DNA of 64,000 bases from Brucella anthropi_A (GTDB lineage: Bacteria; Pseudomonadota; Alphaproteobacteria; Rhizobiales; Rhizobiaceae): NCBI RefSeq assembly GCF_046630315.1, contig NZ_LQBD01000036.1, positions 1-64,000 of the forward strand, written 5' to 3'. This document shows positions 60,439-64,000 of the stretch, in pieces; within the stretch, counting starts at the first letter, position 1, and each line of letters begins with the position of its first letter. The notes under the pieces are model-generated. The model was not told the DNA's origin, made no database searches, and worked only from the letters and a program-made list of their open reading frames with translations. A program made the position numbers and the translations under genes.

Positions 60439-61457
60439 ACCGGCGCCTTGCCGGAAGACTGGCGGATGATGAGCCTGTAGCCGATCCGCCGCGGCTCCGA
60501 TACATGGCCGGTTTCGATCTGTTTCAAAAGCATATCCGCCGCGTCGCGGGTCATCTCGAAAATCGGCTGGCGGACGGTGGTGATCTGCGGCGAAACCATG
60601 CTGGCAATCGCGCTGTCGTCAAAGCCTACGACCGTCAGCTGATCCGGTATTGCAATGTTCCGGTCATAGGCGACCTGCATGACGGCCGCCGCCATATCGT
60701 CGTTGGAGGCGAATATGGCAGTCGGCGGCTCTTCGAGCGAGAGCAGCATTTCCCCCGCCGCAAGCCCGCTTGCAAAACTGAAGCCGCCCTGCGCCTCATA
60801 TTCTGCGCGCCGGTCGATCCCCGCCTCGTCCAGCGCGCGCCGATAGCCCGCAAGACGCAGCTCCGCCGAACGGTGCGTCGGATCACCGATGACGATTGCA
60901 ATGCGCCGATGGCCGAGTTTCAGGAGATAGGTCATCAGATCGACAGCCGCCGCCGCGTCATCGATGGTGACGCTGTCGGTCGGGTGCACATTCACATCGC
61001 CCGCAACACGGGCAAAGGGCATGGCAGAGGCGGTCAATTCGGCCAGAATTTCCGGATCGTCCGACATGGGCGGCGTCACGATGATGCCGTCGAGGCCGGA
61101 AGCATGCGCCGTTTCGATCAGCGCGCCACGGATATCGTCGCGATTTTCGACAGGGAAGATCAGCAGCCGGTAGCGCGTGCCGCGCAGACGTTCCAGCGCG
61201 CCCATTTGCAGTTCGGTGACATAGCTGGCGCTCGGATTCTCGAAAAACAGCCCGATCAGGTGAGAACGCCGTTCAACGAGATTGCGCGCGGCGGCATTGG
61301 GACGATAACGCAGTTCGCTCCCCGCCTGCCTGACCCTTTCGCGGATGGCTTCGCGCACATTCGGTTCGTCATTATAGACGCGCGAAACGGTCTTGATCGA
61401 CACACCGGCAAGGCGCGCCACATCATGAATGGTTGCTCGTTTTCCTATAGCGGCCAT
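60435..61457 (-). CDS. LacI-family transcriptional regulator
   Basis: 340 residues. Canonical LacI head RATIHDVARLAGVSIKTVSRVYNDEPNV, then RPNAAARNLVERRSHLIGLFFEN and GYRRALDEAGID, FASNDDMAAAVMQVAYD. A sugar-type effector pocket is expected. Its target is unclear: neighbours are the membrane transferase (convergent) and the alcohol module (same strand, upstream). Confidence 0.93.
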   Translation of the reverse strand: MAAIGKRATIHDVARLAGVSIKTVSRVYNDEPNVREAIRERVRQAGSELRYRPNAAARNLVERRSHLIGLFFENPSASYVTELQMGALERLRGTRYRLLIFPVENRDDIRGALIETAHASGLDGIIVTPPMSDDPEILAELTASAMPFARVAGDVNVHPTDSVTIDDAAAAVDLMTYLLKLGHRRIAIVIGDPTHRSAELRLAGYRRALDEAGIDRRAEYEAQGGFSFASGLAAGEMLLSLEEPPTAIFASNDDMAAAVMQVAYDRNIAIPDQLTVVGFDDSAIASMVSPQITTVRQPIFEMTRDAADMLLKQIETGHVSEPRRIGYRLIIRQSSGKAPV

Positions 61458-61520
61458 ATCGGATCGTCTCCCTCCCTCTCCGATCTAACTAACCGCTTCG
61501 CCGCAAAACGAAAAGGAAAA

Positions 61521-61880
61521 TCAGGGGACAGAACAGACCCGCGAGCGCGTCAGAAACCGGACCTCGCGCCCATTGTCGAGCGAAAACATGCCGCCGCGCC
61601 CCGGCACGACATCGATGATAAGCTCGGTATGTTTCCATGCCTCATATTGCGGACCGCTGATATAGACCGGCGCGCCGCCGATCTCGCCGAGCTTCACATC
61701 CGTATCGCCGACGATGAATTCGCCCTGTGGATAGCACATGGGCGATGAACCGTCGCAGCAACCGCCGGACTGGTGGAACATGATCGGCCCATATTCGGCC
61801 TGCAATTCGCGGATGAGATCGAGCGCCGCCAGTGTGGCGCTCACCTGCCCCCTGCCGTCGCCGGATGCTTGCTCAACCAT
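61521..61880 (-). CDS. DUF779 family protein
   Basis: 119 residues from ATG at 61880, with GGAGGAGGAT upstream. Conserved MFHQSGGCCDGSSPMCYPQG with three cysteines and GAPVYISGPQYEAWKHTELIIDVVPGRGG. DUF779 proteins habitually sit with acetaldehyde/aldehyde dehydrogenases, as here, but their role is not established; the Cys cluster hints at a metal or thiol function. Confidence 0.88.
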   Translation of the reverse strand: MVEQASGDGRGQVSATLAALDLIRELQAEYGPIMFHQSGGCCDGSSPMCYPQGEFIVGDTDVKLGEIGGAPVYISGPQYEAWKHTELIIDVVPGRGGMFSLDNGREVRFLTRSRVCSVP

Positions 61881-61893
61881 ATCCTCCTCCATG

Positions 61894-61928
61894 ATGCGAA
61901 CGGGCGGAAGTGCACCGCCCGTTCGCAT
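61894..61928 (-). terminator. Strong hairpin between adhP and the DUF779 gene
   Basis: ATGCGAACGGGCGG (61894-61907) pairs perfectly with CCGCCCGTTCGCAT (61915-61928), loop AAGTGCA. No T-run on the minus strand, so it may attenuate rather than stop adhP transcription before DUF779; it ends 14 nt before the DUF779 start. Confidence 0.7.
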
Positions 61929-61943
61929 ATTACCCCAAGCCGC

Positions 61944-62978
61944 CTATTGAGTCAGGTCCATCACCATGCGGCCTTCGATATTGCCTTGCCGCATGTCGTC
62001 GAAGATGGCGTTGATATCCTCCAACTTGCCGGTGTGGATGGTGGCCTTGACCTTGCCGTCGGCTGCAAAATCGAGCGATTCCTGCAAGTCGAGCCGGGTG
62101 CCGACGATAGAACCGCGCACGGTCACGCCGTTCAGCACCATGTTGAAGATGGAAAGCGGAAAATCACCGGGCGGCAGGCCATTGAGCGAAACCGTGCCGC
62201 CGCGCGAAACCATGCCCAGCGCCTGTTCAAAGGCAACCGGCGACACCGCCGTCACCAGAACCCCTTGCGCACCGCCGTCGGTTTCCTTGCGGATATAGGC
62301 TGCCGGATCATTATGCGTCTTTGCATTGACCGTCACGGTCGCGCCAAGCTTGCGGGCGAGATCGAGCTTGCGGTCGTCGATATCGACAGCGGCGACATTG
62401 AGCCCCATCGCCCTGGCATATTGCACGGCCATGTGGCCGAGCCCGCCGACGCCCGAAATGACCACCCAGTCGCCGGGCTTGGTGTCCGTGACCTTGAGGC
62501 CCTTATAGACCGTCACGCCCGCACAGAGCACCGGCGCGATCTCGTTGAAATCGATATTCTTCGGCAAATGGCCGACGAAATTCGGATCGGCCACCACATA
62601 TTCGGCAAAGCCGCCATTGACGGAATAGCCGGTATTGAGCTGTTCCTCGCAAAGCGTTTCCCAGCCGCCGAGGCAATGGCGGCAATGGCCGCAGGCGGTG
62701 TAAAGCCATGGAATGCCGACACGGTCGCCTTCCTTGACATGTTTGACGCCGCTGCCGACAGCGGAAACGAAACCGACACCCTCATGGCCCGGAATGAAGG
62801 GCGGGTTGGGCTTGACCGGCCAGTCGCCGGAGGCGGCATGAAGGTCGGTGTGGCAAACGCCGGACGCCTGAATGGCAACCTGGATCTGGCCGGGACCGGG
62901 TTGGGGGATCGGCACTTCATCGATCGTCAGCGGTTTGCCGAAGGCACGCACGACTGCGGCTTTCATCGTCTTTGCCAT
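61944..62978 (-). CDS. adhP: Zinc-dependent alcohol dehydrogenase
   Basis: 344 residues from the ATG at 62978 with AAGGAGT upstream. Medium-chain family: catalytic zinc ligands in SGVCHTDLH and PGHEGVGFV, structural zinc in YTACGHCRHCLGGWETLC, NAD motif ISGVGGLGHMAVQYARAMG. Oxidises or reduces ethanol-type primary alcohols; with the nearby aldehyde dehydrogenase and DUF779 it forms an alcohol to acid module. Confidence 0.93.
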   Translation of the reverse strand: MAKTMKAAVVRAFGKPLTIDEVPIPQPGPGQIQVAIQASGVCHTDLHAASGDWPVKPNPPFIPGHEGVGFVSAVGSGVKHVKEGDRVGIPWLYTACGHCRHCLGGWETLCEEQLNTGYSVNGGFAEYVVADPNFVGHLPKNIDFNEIAPVLCAGVTVYKGLKVTDTKPGDWVVISGVGGLGHMAVQYARAMGLNVAAVDIDDRKLDLARKLGATVTVNAKTHNDPAAYIRKETDGGAQGVLVTAVSPVAFEQALGMVSRGGTVSLNGLPPGDFPLSIFNMVLNGVTVRGSIVGTRLDLQESLDFAADGKVKATIHTGKLEDINAIFDDMRQGNIEGRMVMDLTQ

Positions 62979-63209
62979 GGAATTACTCCTTCGTTGTCGA
63001 ACTTGCGTCGGTCCAGGGGGAATCCGAAAGAACAAGCATGAGGGACGCAGGGCCTGAAACTGCTGGCTGTCGCACCGGCCGGAAAGAATCACCATTCCAG
63101 CCGGGCCGAAGATCGCCCGGGCGTTTCCGCCCAGGCACCCTTGGGAGGGTAATCGAAACCATTACGTCCGCGCGCAGAGTGGCATAAGTAATTCATCCCT
63201 TCCTTGATT

Positions 63210-63246
63210 AGGCGCAATGCGGAGACAATATTTCCGCATTGCGCCT
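63210..63246. promoter_or_regulatory. Perfect 14-bp inverted repeat upstream of adhP
   Basis: AGGCGCAATGCGGA (63210-63223) / TCCGCATTGCGCCT (63233-63246), 9-nt loop GACAATATT. No T-run on either side. About 230 nt upstream of the adhP start; could be an enhancer-type binding site or an mRNA hairpin. Confidence 0.5.
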
Positions 63247-63309
63247 GGTTGCCGGACAAGGACGAGAACCGGGACAGGGACAGGAGGCGTTCAGATTCTG
63301 GCTATGGCG

Positions 63310-63353
63310 TGCCGAAAATGGTGTTCTTCGAAAACCGGAGCAGAGAAGAATGC
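63310..63353. repeat. Dispersed repeat fragment, copy 2
   Basis: GTGCCGAAAATGGTG, then TTCTTCGAAAACCGGAGC; partner of the copy at 17733-17783, same orientation. Confidence 0.5.
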
Positions 63354-63399
63354 CATTCGCGGGCCGCCAGAGCCTGAATATAACGTCTCTTGTTTATAC

Positions 63400-63444
63400 G
63401 CATGTCGTAATCGGAAAACCGGTTCCCACTTTTCCGCGACATGC
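63400..63444. repeat. Dispersed palindromic repeat at the aldehyde dehydrogenase 3' end
   Basis: GCATGTCG (63400-63407) / CGACATGC (63437-63444) with inner GGAAAACCGG...CTTTTCC pairing. Lies immediately after the stop codon and could act as the transcript's 3' end hairpin. Confidence 0.75.
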
Positions 63445-63445
63445 T

Positions 63446-64000
<555 letters not shown>

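Larger units (their letters stand above)
62979..63445. other. Intergenic region upstream of adhP
   Basis: 467 bp. Holds a perfect 14-bp inverted repeat (63210-63246), a diverged dispersed repeat (63310-63353) and a palindromic repeat (63400-63444) that directly follows the aldehyde dehydrogenase stop. No supported ORF. Confidence 0.6.

Overview
This window looks like a chromosomal segment of an alphaproteobacterium of the order Hyphomicrobiales, most probably Brucella (including the former Ochrobactrum). The reasons are the block murA - DUF2948 - hisD - UPF0262 - low-molecular-weight phosphatase - infA - maf - yacG, the complete sarcosine oxidase set, the rhizobial-style thiOSGE operon, many ABC uptake systems, and short palindromic repeats of a kind common in these genomes. 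The genus is inferred from content; no database was searched.

Layout. 1-1.2 kb: the start of an IS3-type insertion sequence has cut off the C-terminal half of a phage/island integrase that sits beside tRNA-Thr(GGT). 1.3-7.2 kb: conserved housekeeping block (cell wall, histidine, translation initiation, nucleotide hygiene). 7.4-8.6 kb: tRNA-Phe(GAA) followed by a two-gene DUF1778/GNAT toxin-antitoxin module. 8.7-23.3 kb: a sugar-acid catabolic region. It has a binding-protein ABC importer, two enolase-superfamily dehydratases, an SDR, an FAH-family hydrolase, a mutarotase, a Gfo/Idh oxidoreductase, a MaoC protein, an IclR regulator and a lactonase. Together these fit a non-phosphorylating L-fucose-type pathway ending in pyruvate and lactate. 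A CaiB/BaiF CoA-transferase paired with a binding-protein-like protein that lacks a signal peptide follows. 23.6-28.8 kb: soxBDAG sarcosine oxidase. 29.1-30.4 kb: glutamate-dehydrogenase family enzyme. 30.6-35.4 kb: a small secreted beta-barrel protein and an OpuC/YehZYXW osmoprotectant importer; two copies of a structured repeat lie one on each side of the barrel gene, the second directly upstream of the importer. 35.4-35.9 kb: copper-type MerR regulator. 36.1-43.4 kb: LacI regulator divergent from a ribose-type ABC importer, a PfkB kinase and a stand-alone GatZ/KbaZ protein, which fits tagatose or galactitol-type use. 43.4-48.1 kb: CopA copper exporter with a MerR-type promoter, then a PAS-PAS-GGDEF-EAL protein. 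48.4-54.6 kb: TPP riboswitch and the operon thiD-thiO-thiS-thiG-thiE-thiY-tenA-permease. 54.6-64 kb: aldehyde dehydrogenase, ABC exporter, LTA-synthase-like membrane sulfatase-fold enzyme, LacI regulator, and an alcohol/aldehyde module (DUF779, AdhP, aldehyde dehydrogenase running off the right edge).

The genes form compact operons with many 1-14 nt overlaps, and most convergent ends carry hairpin terminators. The most unusual items are: a dispersed palindromic repeat sitting inside the P3 arm of the TPP riboswitch; a repeat pair with a compensatory stem change at 30.4 and 31.4 kb; a cytoplasmic-looking solute-binding protein translationally coupled to a CoA-transferase; and a thiamine-precursor importer with no ATPase gene in its operon. 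I saw no CRISPR array and no obviously new defence system.
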